This document shows, one piece after another, positions 22,331 through 34,067 of a DNA stretch of 64,000 nt (position 1 is its first letter; each line of letters begins with the position of its first letter). This DNA is from Aspidiotus rigidus. Lineage: Eukaryota; Arthropoda; Insecta; Hemiptera; Diaspididae. The translations under genes were made by a program, and so were the position numbers. Where the stretch lies: contig JAVHKY010000053.1 in NCBI GenBank assembly GCA_035079385.1, positions 2,604,001-2,668,000 on the forward strand, given 5' to 3'. A model generated the notes under the pieces. It saw only the letters and a program-made list of their open reading frames with translations. It did no database searches and was not told where the DNA came from.

Positions 22331-24589
22331 AAACTTATTTTCTTCTTTCTAAAACCATAGAGTGAAATTAATTCCTCTCATACAATTTTCTGACTTCGCT
22401 AACCGAACTTCAGTCGTCGACTATCAACAAAAATCTTAGAAAGCCCACTCCAAAAACCTCCTAACACTCAAGTTTCTACTCATAAGCTCAAAAGCCTGCA
22501 TTCAAATTCATATCGGAGGAGATGATACTTCTACGAGTCAGGTTTGGTGTAACGATTTTTAAAGAACTCATCAGTATTGATGGGTCGACGCTATAAAACA
22601 ATCAATCAAATCAAAGAAAATGCAACTCGTCGGCCTGTATCTTATCAAACCAACAGAGTGTTTTTGAGTTTCTACTAATGGGATAGATAAAAAAATTCAA
22701 AGCCGCGAGATAGAAAATTCCCCCGATGTCGCAGTCATTCACTCTCAGTACCGTTCGAATGCATAAATCAAATTCACCTAAGTGATTTCACTGATGATGG
22801 TTGCATCTTATACTTGTTGACATTTTTACACCTGACTTTTTACAACTTCCTTCATCTATGCACTTTTTTATTGACAATTCTCCAGACATTCGCTGAGTTT
22901 TCTTGTTTATGCACTTAGTCCCTTCCCCATCTCTTAAGCGCTACACACTCATTATTCTTCATAATGAATGGAGAAAAAAACGGTTCATATCATTTTTTTA
23001 TGGTAAAATCAGCTATTACAATTTTTTTCGCTTAGACGGTACATTGACTTATGTGGTACTGCAAAAACTTATAGTATATATTTCTCTTGGAAGGCTGCCA
23101 CGTCATTCTTTCGCGTATTTTGTATCGCCTTCAAACGCCGTCGGGGAAAAGGAACGCGGCCAATATCAAATGCCTTACGTGTAATTTATTCTCCGTAACC
23201 CAATTCCGGGAGAGCAAAACGTTGCCTATATGTCTGCCTATTCGACTCGTCTACACACTGCCCCACACCGACGTTGATCTCAGGATCACAAAACAGAAGC
23301 TATTAGGCGTTACCGACTTCACACGTATCGTAATTTATCGTCGTCAAATATAGGTCTACTTCCTTTTATGTTATAAATACGTTATTTTACTTTTTTTCTA
23401 CGTCGAGTTATCGCAATACGACGTATGACAAGGAATCCGTTTTCTCAATTTTGCGACCATGTGACAATTCGATCTATGACGAAAAACGAAGACGACGTGT
23501 ATCTCGATGAAAGACAAGTGTTAGGCCTATTCGGTAAAAGTAAAACTGTCAGCCTTTAAACGGTTACATGAATAATTTGGGATCGTCGAATAAGGCATAG
23601 ATTCATGCGGAACGGGTTGCGAGACAATTGGCGCAAAAAATACGAACGAAGATGAAAAATGAAAACGACGACAAATTGACTTTCCGAAAGCGAGGTCAGT
23701 ACGAAGTCGAATAAATCATACAAGAGCTTATTATTCGAATATTCGGCACGCTCGCTATTAACGCGTGTGTTTCGGTCTATGGTAATAGGTTGAATATTAC
23801 AATTTTGATGTCTGGACGACGCTGTTTTACCTGTATAAAAAGTTGAAAGTACAGTCGAAAATAGTGGCTGGCTCAATTTGAGTTGTGCAGTACAGGGACT
23901 ACCTATGGAAGAATGACGATATTTTGAGGGGAAAAGACGTCAGAAAAATTCTTTGATCAATAAATTGTCAAACGAGCAGTCGTAGCAAAAAAAACGTCGG
24001 CTTAGGCTCTATTCGAAATGTACAAGAAAAATGCAGTACTGAATCTGAGGTAGGCATACTTTTGGGAAGAAAACGTAAGGAAAATTCTTCGATTAATGAT
24101 CTGTCAAATGGGCAGCCGGGATGGCTTTCTTAATGATGTTGAACCAGGGCGAGGGTGGGCGGCTCATGACCTCCCCCCTCCTCGTTGAGTTATCAAAATT
24201 TATTTTTTTACTCGAACGAATGAGGTTAATTAATATGATGAAACTTTCTGCTTCTCCTAAGAATTTATCGGGTTCCCCGAAGCTAAGGTCCTGCTTAAGA
24301 GCCAGTGTTGAACGAGGAAGTCAAAAACCTGTTCAAAGGAACAAATTGTGGTTCGTTTCATAGTTTCATTTTACAACCACTAAAAATGAAAGATTAATAA
24401 AATTTCAACGACACTTATCTTCGATCTTGACGAAGTAGTCATCATTTCGAATGCGATGAGGTGTAAATAGGGCAATGGTCATAAAAAAGGTAGGGCCTTC
24501 AAAACGTAAAAACTGTCGCTAAAATTTACTCTCTACGTATAGTTGGTCATCCAACAAAATCAATTCTCAAGATTTTTAATATAGAACCT
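22331..24589. other. No gene seen
   Basis: There are several open frames of 60-106 codons in AT-rich sequence, none with a motif I recognise. The sequence around 22795 reads CACTGATGATGGTTGC, which resembles part of a hammerhead core, but no stem structure supports it. Confidence 0.4.
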
Positions 24590-25135
24590 ATCTTTTTTTT
24601 TTTTGGGGGGGGGGGAGGGACTTGGAAAAAAACTATGGCTTCCTCAACGAAGAAAAATAAGGAACGCTAGGAATCGGTTCTAGGGGTTGAATTGGAGAAT
24701 TCAAATTGAAATCTCGACGTGCCTTAAGTTTTTTTGAGGTCCTTATATCGTATGTTATGGCTCAAAAGTAGAAATTTTCTTCCAAGTCCCTTTCCCATTA
24801 TATATCATGGCTTGAAAACCAAAATTGTTCAAAGTCTTTTCCTTATCATAATTATATTATGGGTCAAGAGTTGAAATTTTTCGAAGTCCAAATTCTTTAT
24901 TAGGGCAAGTCAGTTTTCGACGGATGCCACACGGCGCGGCGTACGGCACACAGCGAATTTTCTTGAAATAACACCCCAAAGAGAAGGTCCCTGTTAAAAA
25001 GGCCGTGCACCATACGGAAAGATATGGGACTTGGGAAAATTTTGAATACCAAGCTACATCTGTTGGGTGGGTAGGGGGGAGGAGGGGAACTTGAAAAAAA
25101 AAATTTTCGTGGATTCCTACAAATCTACTTTCCTA
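24590..25135. repeat. Degenerate 45-bp units
   Basis: Weak, diverged units occur in both orientations: GGGGGAGGGACTTGGAAAAA at 24610, AAGTCCCTTTCCCATTATAT near 24783, and GGGACTTGGGAAAATTTTGA near 25026. Divergence is much higher than in the arrays at 16 and 48 kb, suggesting an older deposit. Confidence 0.5.
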
Positions 25136-25234
25136 TTTTATGTCATGGACTCGACCCTCCTAACTTTCCCCCTCCCATGACTAAGATCTTTCTCTGCCGC
25201 TTATCAAAAAATTCTCTTCAAAGTGATGAATAAC

Positions 25235-25460
25235 AGAGGATTTCACCGCATCAACTGCCCATCGGCCAGACCGGCCAACCTCTCAAGGAACGTATTGAAG
25301 AACATGAGAAGACCATATCCAAAAAATGGCCCCATAAATCGACAACGGACACACATTTGGTCGAGCCTCAGTAAAACTGTTTCACAACGTACAGATAGAA
25401 AGGTTGTTGACTGCTCTCGAGAACCACAAAATAGAAAAAATGCACATTCAACCCAATAAC
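25235..25460 (+). pseudogene. PLE GIY-YIG endonuclease fragment
   Basis: One frame reads FHRINC and the adjacent frame continues PIGQTGQPLKERIEEHEKTI, then SKKWPHKSTTDTHLVE. These match the second half of the PLE GIY-YIG domain, where GQTGR-LK-R--EH follows the YIG triplet. The GIY and YIG triplets themselves are lost at the frameshift. It probably belongs to the PLE-2 copy upstream. Confidence 0.6.
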
Positions 25461-26029
25461 CTCCTTATTACCGAAATAATTCCTATACTTCGATGCTGAT
25501 TACTCTCGTATACACATCATTAACTAATTAATCTTACATGTTTTAGTTAGTCTGATAATGTCACTATCGTGTATTTCACGTCCGTCCTGCATCTACAAAT
25601 TCCGTAACGTAATAAATTAAACTTCTAATCATGATTTGTGACGAAATTAACACTACTTTTAAATTGTATCATCTCTAATGACGTCATTAGCTCGTGACTT
25701 CATAATCTTGACGTTTTCAACACAGCTGGGGCTCTCTCTCTCTCTTCCTTACTCTGAGAAAAAGCCTTTAGTTCTACTCGAGTTTCTTGGGCGAGCCGTT
25801 CAAGATACTCATCGCTATATCGAAAAATTACTCAAACAAATAATAACGATGAAGGAAACAAACAAGTATGAGAGACTATAAATGTTTTGGACCTCTCTCG
25901 TTTAGAATTAGCACGTCCGGATACACTTGACAGTACTTCGAATTTAAGATAATAAATCGTTTTTCAGCTTCGATGACTTCTGAAGAGAACAAGTTCAAAG
26001 CAGACTAGGTACTAAAAAATATTACAAGA
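25461..26029. other. No gene seen
   Basis: AT-rich sequence with no recognisable frame or repeat. Confidence 0.4.
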
Positions 26030-26700
26030 CATTGTTTGTGAGCTTCCTATGCCGACGATCGTCCGAGTAGCCGATCACCACCCGGACGAAAGTAAAACGT
26101 ATTTGCCACCCAGAACCGAACTATGTACAAGTGCAGCCGTCTGAGCGGCTGTTACTCTGATGATTCTGAATGATGATAAACTTACATTTTAAAGTTATGG
26201 TAGGTATCATACACAACCTATTAGAGTACGTTAAGTATCTTTTTAGATTGAATTATAATTATTGTCAACATAACTATATCAAATCAGAGAACAGAGGGTC
26301 AACTATGCAGAAAACTTCGAGAGTCGTTAACACGAGTATCGAATAAGAAAAACACTGAATCGTACGTAAACTGAGTTTTATTTCTCAAGACAATCAGAAA
26401 TACATCATGCTCGTAGTAAGCCTAAATAAGAAGTGAAGTTAAAGTTACGTGGCTGAAAAGGTTGAAAAAGGTGTTTCCATTGTTCTCGGAATCCGATCTC
26501 TCACCCAGGTAGAAGGCAAGAAAAATACCTGAAAAGGAAATGTTTATGGAGTTTTCAAACAATCATCTCATATGAGACTGCTGCAAATGCAGCATGCAGA
26601 TTTTATGGAAATAACGACTGAAGATCGTCGGTACCGAGAACACAATTGGTATTTTAACAAGATAAACTTCGAGAGTAAGACTTTTTCCTTTAGTTATTAC
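26030..26700. repeat. Diverged duplicate of 30320-30940
   Basis: Blocks match the later segment in the same order: CGTCCGAGTAGCCGAT at 26060 and 30354, CTGAGCGGCTGTTACTC at 26143 versus CTGAGTGGCTGTTGCAG at 30434, ATCATACACAAC-TATT at 26208 versus 30511 onward, and AACGACTGAAGATCGTC at 26611 versus 30840. The segment 26310-26575 has no counterpart in the other copy. No protein is evident in either. Confidence 0.6.
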
Positions 26701-27443
26701 AAAGTTCAAAACCTCAATTACTGAATTCTTTATGGCAAATAAATTACCTACGCGTCTTCTCTGAAAGTCACTAATCTTTGATATAATTGTTTCAGGTGCA
26801 ATAATGCGTGCGTCCATTCAACCCATCGTTAACCCGGTGAATTAAATATCCTCATTATATCCTCACAAAAGAACATAATGAGGAAGTATTGAAGATACAA
26901 CAAAATTAATTTGAAGACCACACCCTCTTTTGACAAATAGTTTCATTACCCTCATTATGTCCTCAATGTGTCCTCATATCGAGGATATTTAAAGGGTGAA
27001 ATGAGGAAGCAGATTATAAGTTTCACAAATCCTCTTTATATACTAATTTCACCCTGAAAGTATCCTCAATGATGAGGACATGATGAGGGTGTAATGAGGA
27101 AACTTATTAGACACTGTGACATCCACATTGTGTCCTCACTACACCCACTGATTGTCCGCGCTTTTGAGGATATTATGGGGACATAAAGAGGACGACATTG
27201 ATACCTTCTTTATAACCTCATTTCACCCTGATAGTATCCTCAATGGTGAGGACATAGTGAGGGTATAATGAGGAAACATGTTAGAGACTGTGACATCCGC
27301 ATTGTGCCCTCACTACACCCGTTAAGTGTCCTCACCAGTGAGGATATTATGAAGACATAAAAAGGATATCATAACACCCTCAAAATGTTTGTTGATAGTG
27401 TTGCAGTAACACTCGCAGAGAAAGAAGCGAGTGCTATCTATAT

Positions 27444-27568
27444 ATACTCCGTTCACATTAAGGAAGGATAGAAATATGACCTTGAGAACGGAACGGTAGA
27501 TTAAAATTACTCGGAGCGTTCCGTTCTCAAGGTCATATTTCTATCCTTCCTTAATGTGAACAGAGTAT
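27444..27568. mobile_element. Hairpin MITE, about 125 bp, nested in piggyBac-like element
   Basis: Arms of about 52 bp, beginning ATACTCCGTTCACATTAAGG, are near-perfect inverted repeats with one or two mismatches around a loop of about 20 bp. TA at each edge would suit a TA target. It lies within the piggyBac-like element, so it is younger than that insertion. Confidence 0.7.
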
Positions 27569-27602
27569 GAGATGAAATAGGTGTGAAGATGATAATTCCT
27601 GG

Positions 27603-27959
27603 CAGTGTTGCCAGACGTACGGATTTATCCGTACAAGTACGGATTTTTGAAGTTGAGTAAAAAATGTACGGATTTAGAGCAAAAGTACGGATTTTTCTGT
27701 ATTTGTACGGATTTCATCGCTCCGGAGCCGTTTATACCGTCCCGGAGCTGTTTAGATCGTTCCGAAGCTGTTTCATTTTGCTCCGGAGCCGGTTTATTTT
27801 GTTCTTGAGAAAAAAAATTTTGACCCGTACAAAATCCGTACCTCCCTGTACGGAATTTGTACGGATTTTTCTCTCCCTAGAAAAATCCGTACAAATCCGT
27901 ACGCATCAGGCCAAAAAAAAATTTTTACAGATTTTTCAGAAAATCATCTGGCAACACTG
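27603..27959. mobile_element. hAT-like MITE, 357 bp, with perfect 8-bp TSD
   Basis: The termini are CAGTGTTGCCAGA at the left and its complement TCTGGCAACACTG (with one change) at the right. The 8-bp direct repeat ATTCCTGG flanks it at 27595-27602 and 27960-27967. An 8-bp duplication and CAGTG termini fit hAT. The interior is packed with GTACGGATTT and its complement. It is nested in the piggyBac-like element. Confidence 0.85.
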
Positions 27960-28152
27960 ATTCCTGGAGAGCAGTCAGCTGAACTGCATTTCTACAGAAC
28001 CTTCGACTTTTTATGTCGATTCACTGACTTCACTGCAATGTGACTGCAATGAAGAGGATTCATTTCCACGTGATTGATACCAAAATCTTAATGGTTATGT
28101 AGAAGAAGTACGACCTCAAAGTGGAAGATGACAGACCATATATGAGGACGTA

Positions 28153-28207
28153 TCTGGCAAAAGGGCCTCCGCACAATGTATTTCTCATGGGACGTAGGCC
28201 CTTCTGC
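28153..28207. repeat. Short hairpin of the GGGCCTCCG family, copy 1
   Basis: GGCAAAAGGGCCTCCG and ACGTAGGCCCTTCTGCC are inverted around ATGTATTTCTCATGGG. The same loop sequence recurs in hairpins at 59551-59590, 59733-59770 and 60058-60142. Confidence 0.55.
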
Positions 28208-28624
28208 CAAAACCCTCCTCATATGAGGATACAATAAGGGGTTCTTTTATGAGGACGTGATGAGGACATAATGAGGATACATTAAGGGTTCTTCTATGAG
28301 GACCTTATGAGGACATAATTAGGATACAATAAGGGTTCTTCTATGAGAACGTTAGGAGGACGTAATGAGGATACAATAAGGGGTTCTTTTATGAGGACGT
28401 GATGAGGATATAATGAGGATACAATGGGAGTTCTTCCATGAGGATATTATGAGGACATTATGAGGACAACAATCACAGAATTGAACATCTGAATCTCAGG
28501 GCTCTGATTGGTCGAGAAGGTTTCATGAAACTTTCAATCGGGATAAATGAGGATACTTTCAGTACTTAAAATGCGTGACTAGTCTCACGGGTTTTTTAAG
28601 GACACAAATTATTCACCGGGTTAA

Positions 28625-29105
28625 GTGCTAAAGGAAAGTGCGTATGCGACTGCAGCAATCAGGATGACATTGTTATAAGTAAAAAAGAGGCTTAGGAATT
28701 TTTGGCGATGAAGCTCGCAGGTAATTTGAAATTCTTGGTATAGCAAGCCCGTATTTTAGGGTGAATGCGTGCCCCACTTCTTTACTCTCCAACCACCAGA
28801 GAAAGAAAGACAGAGGTACTTGGAATTTTGACGTCCCAGCATTTGTTTTTGTCAGGCCAGTCTCAGTAATTGGCGAGCCTACGGCTTAAGAATAAACATT
28901 TTGAGCTCCGCCCCCGATATTTGATAAAATCTCTAGTTCCTAATCCTCTACAAGAAAAATAAGTAGGGGCGTTAAGAAAGTACAAAATTTAGAGCTTGTA
29001 AAGTCACACTAATGGAGAGGAAAATCTAAATTACACTAGGTAACAATTAAAAATTTTTTGAAAATTGCTGAAGTGAGATAGGTTGTATCTAGAAGTATTT
29101 TTTGC
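28625..29105. other. No gene seen
   Basis: AT-rich sequence between the piggyBac-like element and the next hairpin. Nothing is recognised. Confidence 0.4.
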
Positions 29106-29346
29106 GCTGATTTCAGAACCGTTTTCCGTTTTTTTATAGGAGGTCGCGTTTTCTTGTTATCACTTTGTTTAGTAGACGTGTATGCTCGCGAGACAAAGCG
29201 TTCTTTATCGAGCTTCGATCAACGATAGCAGTATCAACGCTCGATAAGGAACGCTTCATCTCGCGACGATGCGCGTCAACTAAACAAAGTGATAACAAGA
29301 AAACGCGACCTCCTATAAAAAAACGGAAAACGGTTCTGAAATCAGC
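29106..29346. mobile_element. Hairpin MITE, 241 bp
   Basis: Arms of about 110 bp start GCTGATTTCAGAACCGTTTT and are near-perfect inverted repeats around a short loop. The two long overlapping frames on opposite strands are the two arms read both ways. No target duplication was found. Confidence 0.75.
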
Positions 29347-29351
29347 CAGGT

Positions 29352-29463
29352 ACAAAACGTGTTTTTGTTGAAAAAAGAATGTTTTTGTTGGGAAAAATAT
29401 GTTTTTGTTCGAAAAAACATGTTTTTGTTGGAAAAAACATGCTTCTGGTGGAAAAAATATGTG
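29352..29463 (+). repeat. 21-bp minisatellite (GTTTTTGTTGGAAAAAACAT)
   Basis: Five imperfect tandem units of 21 bp directly follow the hairpin. As 21 is a multiple of three, one frame reads through as a repeating FLLEK-like peptide, which I treat as an artefact. Confidence 0.7.
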
Positions 29464-29685
29464 TTTTCGCTTTTTTCAGGTTTTGAGCTTCTGTTTTGTT
29501 TATTAAGTCGCTCAATTGAGCGAATGGAAAATCGTTTCGCTTTAGCTTATTTACGGCTTAAAACTTGGATAAAACTTAAGCTTACCACCCTTGATTTGGT
29601 TTGATGTATTTCGGTCATCATGACGTCATTATCACATCCCTCCACCAGCGTTTCTTAGCTTCGTATAACCCTTTAAGCTTATTAT

Positions 29686-29906
29686 CAGAAACCGGATTTT
29701 TCGGCATTTTTTATGGAGATTTTCGGCACTAAAAATTCAGTTTTTGGCATTATTCGGCAATAACGATATAAGTACCATTTTTTTTGCATTTTTTGAGTCA
29801 TTTAATGCTAAAAATTATACATTTTCCTTCTGAAATTCGGCAAAAACGACGATTTCGGCATTTATTTTTTACTTTTTCGGCATTTTGCCGAGAAATTCGG
29901 TCTCTG
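29686..29906. mobile_element. hAT-like MITE, 221 bp, CGGCA-rich, 8-bp TSD
   Basis: The left end CAGAAACCGGATTTTTCGGC and the right end GCCGAGAAATTCGGTCTCTG are inverted repeats with a few mismatches. The 8-bp direct repeat CTTATTAT flanks it at 29678-29685 and 29907-29914. The interior repeats TTCGGCA. The same TIR style and interior occur in the 492-bp element at 51559. Confidence 0.8.
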
Positions 29907-29914
29907 CTTATTAT

Positions 29915-30319
29915 ACTGTATGTTAGGCTATTCTGCTGAAAGGACTCGCTCCAACAGCATTTTATAGCCCAGTGACTTGTATGACTTGTATAGTGTATGT
30001 AAGGCTAGCCTTTCAGCCTACTTTACTGCGCATATTAGGAGAATGTCAGGCTAACTAGCAGACGGGCTCACTCGATCACCTCTCTCTTCCACCAGTATTT
30101 TGTAACCTAGTATACGCTTTCTATAAATTGCCAGCTGGGCTAATCGGCGGATAGGTGCACGCGCACCCCCCTCGTTCACCTTTTAGCTTTGAGTATTTAT
30201 TTAAACTATTATATAGGCTGGTATATGTGTATTAGAGGCCACATATACTGTATGTTCAGCTAACTAGTCCATCAATTTGGAAGAGAGAAAATTCAACCAA
30301 GGGTATCAAAAAATATTAG
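29915..30319. repeat. TAGGCCTAAC-type repeats
   Basis: Loose copies of ATACTGTATGTTAGGCT occur near 29922 and 30236 with intervening GCTAACTAG motifs. There is no coding potential. Confidence 0.4.
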
Positions 30320-30940
30320 CAGAAACTGTGTGCGAGCTGCCTACGCTGATGGTCGTCCGAGTAGCCGATTTCTACCCGGCCTAAAGAAAAAAATATGTAC
30401 CATCGAGCATCAAAGTCTATAAATGCAGCCAGCTGAGTGGCTGTTGCAGCGAGAATACGTGGCAAGGACCACACAAACGATCAACTTATATTTTAAAGTC
30501 ACGGTATGTATCATACACAAACTCAGGGGCGGATTTACAGGTCATTTTGGGGGAGAACTTCCATTGTCCAAAATTATAGTCACATTGAACAATTTCAGTC
30601 TTTTTTAGAGGTTTTTTTGGGGATGGACGATCCCTCTGTCCCCCCCCCCGTATATCTGCCCCTGCAAACTATTGGAGTACGTTATCGTACATGGATACAA
30701 TTTTAGATTGATTCGTAATTGTTGTCAACAGAACTATATACGTCGAGTCGGGGTCGAAGTGAGGGTCAATTGTACGATACTTTGTCCTCTAACAACAATA
30801 CCAGCTGCAAATGCATTATATATGCAGATGTTGGGGAAACAACGACTGAAGATCGTCCGTACGAAGAACACGATCGGTATTTTAACAAGACTCCCGAGGG
30901 TAAGATTTTTTCATTTCAATTTTATAGACGGTTAAATTTT
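30320..30940. repeat. Diverged duplicate of 26030-26700, with insertion
   Basis: This is the second copy of the duplicated segment. It carries a 141-bp CAGG-type element (30524-30664) that the 26-kb copy lacks at the matching position, CATACACAACCTATTAGAG. The duplicate thus acts as a natural empty site. No protein is evident. Confidence 0.6.
30524..30664. mobile_element. hAT-like MITE, CAGG-GCGGAT family, 141 bp, 6-bp TSD
   Basis: The left end is CAGGGGCGGATTTACAGG and the right end ATATCTGCCCCTG, an inverted pair. The direct repeat CAAACT flanks it at 30518-30523 and 30665-30670. The empty counterpart near 26208-26225 has a single CAACCT. Two relatives are at 43033 and 48300, also with 6-bp flanks. 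Confidence 0.75.
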
Positions 30941-30949
30941 TTAGAGTAG

Positions 30950-33699
30950 AGAGAAAAATTCGGCTGAGGTTAGGTATTGTATTAGTTCTGTGTATGAGGT
31001 GTCATTTCTGAGTGCTTGTATTCTAGAGTGAGGTGTGTTCAGTGAGTTTCGTAAAGTTGTAGGTTCAAGGCATGTAATTATGATTTAAGTCTGTTGCGTT
31101 GAAAAGACATTTTGGGCAGTTGGATGGTTCTGAACGTAAAAGAAGGTGTGAGTAAGTGAGTAGAGTAAGTCCTATTCTGAGGCGGGTTAGGACGGTTATA
31201 TACGAATCCTACATTACCGAACGGGGAAACGTCTTCGACCGGTATGGGTGCGTTAGCGTTATCGGATCAGATTTTACCTCAAATATTTTTAGCCGACAAT
31301 CCCACCCTACGACTAACAAGCGGTATAGACGCTCTTTAAAGCGTTAATTAATTAACTTTTATGATAATTTTTTTGTTTAAAATTTATTATTTAATTTTCG
31401 TTTTTCAATTTTAACCTTTGTTCAAAATTCGTGTATTATTCCAGTAACGACAAAATTTTAAACTGTTTGATAATATGAAATGTCGACTCGTACACATGAG
31501 AAGAATGTTTCATTCAGTACTTCATTGAATTAATTCACAAGTTTTTGATTTAGATACCTAAGTAGGTAATGACGCGCGGTGTAGGTATTCGGAATAAATA
31601 AAATTTATCATAATTTTATATAGGTACGAGCTTCGCTCTCCATAACGTTTTTATCAGTAAAAAAACTTGACCGTTCTTGGAAACATTCAAAAAACGAGGA
31701 TGATAACTATATCTTCAGCGGTTATAATAATTATGAAGAATATTTAATCATTCAGGGAAACTTATCATAGCTCTTTGAATCAAAGATGTGTATAGGTACT
31801 TAATATTCAGTTGTTTCTAAATAGGTATTTAATTTCGAAGTGCAAGCGAAGAATAATTAAAAAGGGGTATGAGTTTTCCTCAGAAATTGTCAAGGAATGC
31901 TAATTTCACGCTGGACGACATCTTCACTTTACAAGGTTTTTTTCTTTGTCACATTGCTCCTCATTAAATCTTATTATAGGATTAATTTAAAGAACAAAAT
32001 TGAGTGAAGATCGTAAAAATCTTGGAGATATAAATTTTTGTATCATACCCTTCACACAAAAATAATGAATAATCAGGTGCCAATTTCAAATTAGTCGATC
32101 TGAGAGGCAACGAAAGTCTTATGAATTTCGATTGTTCATTGATAAAACTTGGCGAGATTCGAATTCTGTAGCTAACGTAGCTAGGTGACGCTCACAAAAG
32201 AGGAAAAAAAATTTGATCTCGAGTTTTTGTACCTGAATGAGGGAAGAAAAATTACTATAGTGATTTTCCCTTCTGAAGAACAAATGATGAGTAGATGTAA
32301 CCATTGATGAAGGTGTAGCCAGTTTTGGAGCTTGATTTGGATTCAGTCATTAGCAATTAGGTCTTTATTGTGTCCTACGTAGATCATGTTGGGCGATTTC
32401 GGTAGGTTGGCCAGGTCGAGGCGAATGAGAGGTGGTGAGTACGTCTATGGAAGGGTGAATGAGAAGATGGGGAGAAGGAGCTGAAATTTGAGACAATGGT
32501 CTAGGTGAGAAGGTAATAAGAGGGGTAGACAATTTTTGGGAAGGAGAGAGAGGAAGAAAGTAGAAGTACTAGACGCGAGAAAGTTGGCTATAATCAATAA
32601 TAGGCGGAATTGTAGAGAGAGAAAGGCAGCTTCAGAGCTAGTTTTGATTCTACCGACGTACAGATTCATAGCCCAGTATTCAAAAGTATGATGAAAAGAT
32701 GAATTTCAAATTTGAAAGTCAGGAGGAAAAAATGGGTTAGAAAAAAGGACGCAAAAGACGAGGATACTGAGGAGCTGGGTGCCACGATTACTTGACACCC
32801 TTATCTAGACCAATCACTTTCCCCCTTCCAATCTGAGGTAGAAAAGCCGAAAGACATGCAGCCGATTTGATTTACATTTTTCACAATTTTAAATTATCCT
32901 GAAAATACAGGTAAATTTGTTCGAATTTGTTCGTGTTGAAAAATTTATGTCTGACATTATTTTGTGCATCGTTTCATCCATAAAATTATAACATTAAAAT
33001 AAATTACGAAATTGTACAGTTCGTTTTAAAACGAAAAAAAGTATGCCAATAACTCACTTCTTTCTTGCATATACATAATTCATCAGTCTCCTACTTGTGA
33101 GATAATTAATTTTCAAGGTTGTTATACGTATTCAGGGATTTTGAGCTTGAAAATCTATGTCGTCTTGATTATGCTGAGTTCGTAACTTTTATTCCGGGGT
33201 CGAGTGTAAGTTCGCGATCAAATGAAAATGTCGCTCGGCTCCTCCCTGAATCGTGATTGAAAAGTGAAACTACTAATACGAAAATTATGTACGTTTGATT
33301 TATGATTTATTATCTCGCTGTAGATTTCATCACTTGAAAGAATTACAAACGCGTCTAGATCAAACGTACAGCTCTTACGCTGTATCGTCGCAACAATATC
33401 AACATTTGCCGGGTTCATTTTCGAACCACGTTACGCCGATTTTTACAATTATGAGAGAAGAAAGTAAAGGGTAATAAATAGGTCATTGTAACTGGCAGTA
33501 AAAACGGTGCTTCATAATTATCGACACAAAAATTATTCATCATAATTTATGGAGTGTCAATTATTTCAAATTATCGATACTTCCGACATAAAAGGATCCT
33601 TCGGTTTCTTAACTTGTAAATCGGTTCAATTTTCGAAAGAATGAGTTTCAGAATCTATAGCGGTACTTCGAACAGGAAAAAATTCAATTACAGCACCGA
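30950..33699. other. Long gene-free stretch
   Basis: No gene is recognised in 2.7 kb of AT-rich DNA. The plus strand around 32410-32760 is purine-rich (GAGAAG, GGAGAGAGAGG). Frames of 60-75 codons lack recognisable motifs. Confidence 0.45.
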
Positions 33700-34026
33700 A
33701 ATTCACAATTTTTTCAAGTCTCCTATTCCTATACAGCCCGAGGGTCGGAATTTTTCCAAGTCCCACTTCCGATTCTGAAAAAGCGAGGAAATGGGGAAAA
33801 GATGTCCACATTCTTCCTAAGTGCCCAATTAGATCGGGGTGAGTCACTTTTCGGTGGACGGCAGGATGATATAAGCTTTCCCCGCTGCCCCGAATCCTCT
33901 AGAGCCTGCAGTTTTTCCATGTCCTGAAAATCATGACGTGACAACTTGAAAGCCGTCGTTATTTCAAGTCCCCCTCCCATCATATATAGCTCGGAGGTAG
34001 GAATTTTTCTAAGTCCCCTTCCTATC
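33700..34026 (-). repeat. 45-bp unit array, left of PLE-1
   Basis: Minus-oriented units read TTTTCCAAGTCCCACTTCCG near 33750 and AGTCCCCCTCCCATCATATA near 33968. The last unit is cut at TCCCCTTCCTATC (34014-34026), and the same 13 bases reappear at 36236-36248 after the PLE. Confidence 0.7.
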
Positions 34027-34067
34027 GAAATAGAATCAATGCGGTTTCTCAATATGGCCAGAACTAC

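Larger units (their letters stand above)
26850..28470. repeat. Iterated ATGAGGA subterminal motif
   Basis: ATGAGGACATAATGAGGATA and its complement recur at least a dozen times. On the left they run mostly as CCTCATTATATCCTC. On the right, 28200-28470, they form a loose tandem of about 60 bp with AATAAGGGTTCTTCTATGAG. Such iteration next to the termini would suit multiple transposase binding sites; that is inference. Confidence 0.65.
26833..28620. mobile_element. Nonautonomous piggyBac-like element, 1.79 kb
   Basis: Termini are CCCGGTGAAT at 26833 and ATTCACCGGG at 28611-28620, each flanked by TTAA (26829-26832 and 28621-28624). TTAA targets with termini starting CCC are characteristic of piggyBac. 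There is no transposase frame. The interior is dominated by ATGAGGACATAATGAGGATA-type repeats in both orientations. Two later insertions lie inside: a hairpin at 27444-27568 and a hAT-like element at 27603-27959. Confidence 0.8.

Noticed and set aside
22790..22815. CACTGATGATGGTTGC as a hammerhead core
   Set aside because: No complementary stems or GAAA segment lie at suitable positions.
23556..23876. 106-residue minus-strand frame as a gene
   Set aside because: No recognisable motif, and surrounding frames of similar length are random in appearance.
26833..28620. Repeated ATGAGGA blocks as a CRISPR-like array
   Set aside because: Repeats vary in sequence and spacing, run in both orientations and lie between piggyBac-type ends in a eukaryotic context.
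29134..29371. Overlapping frames on both strands near 29.1-29.4 kb
   Set aside because: They are the two arms of one hairpin plus a 21-bp minisatellite.
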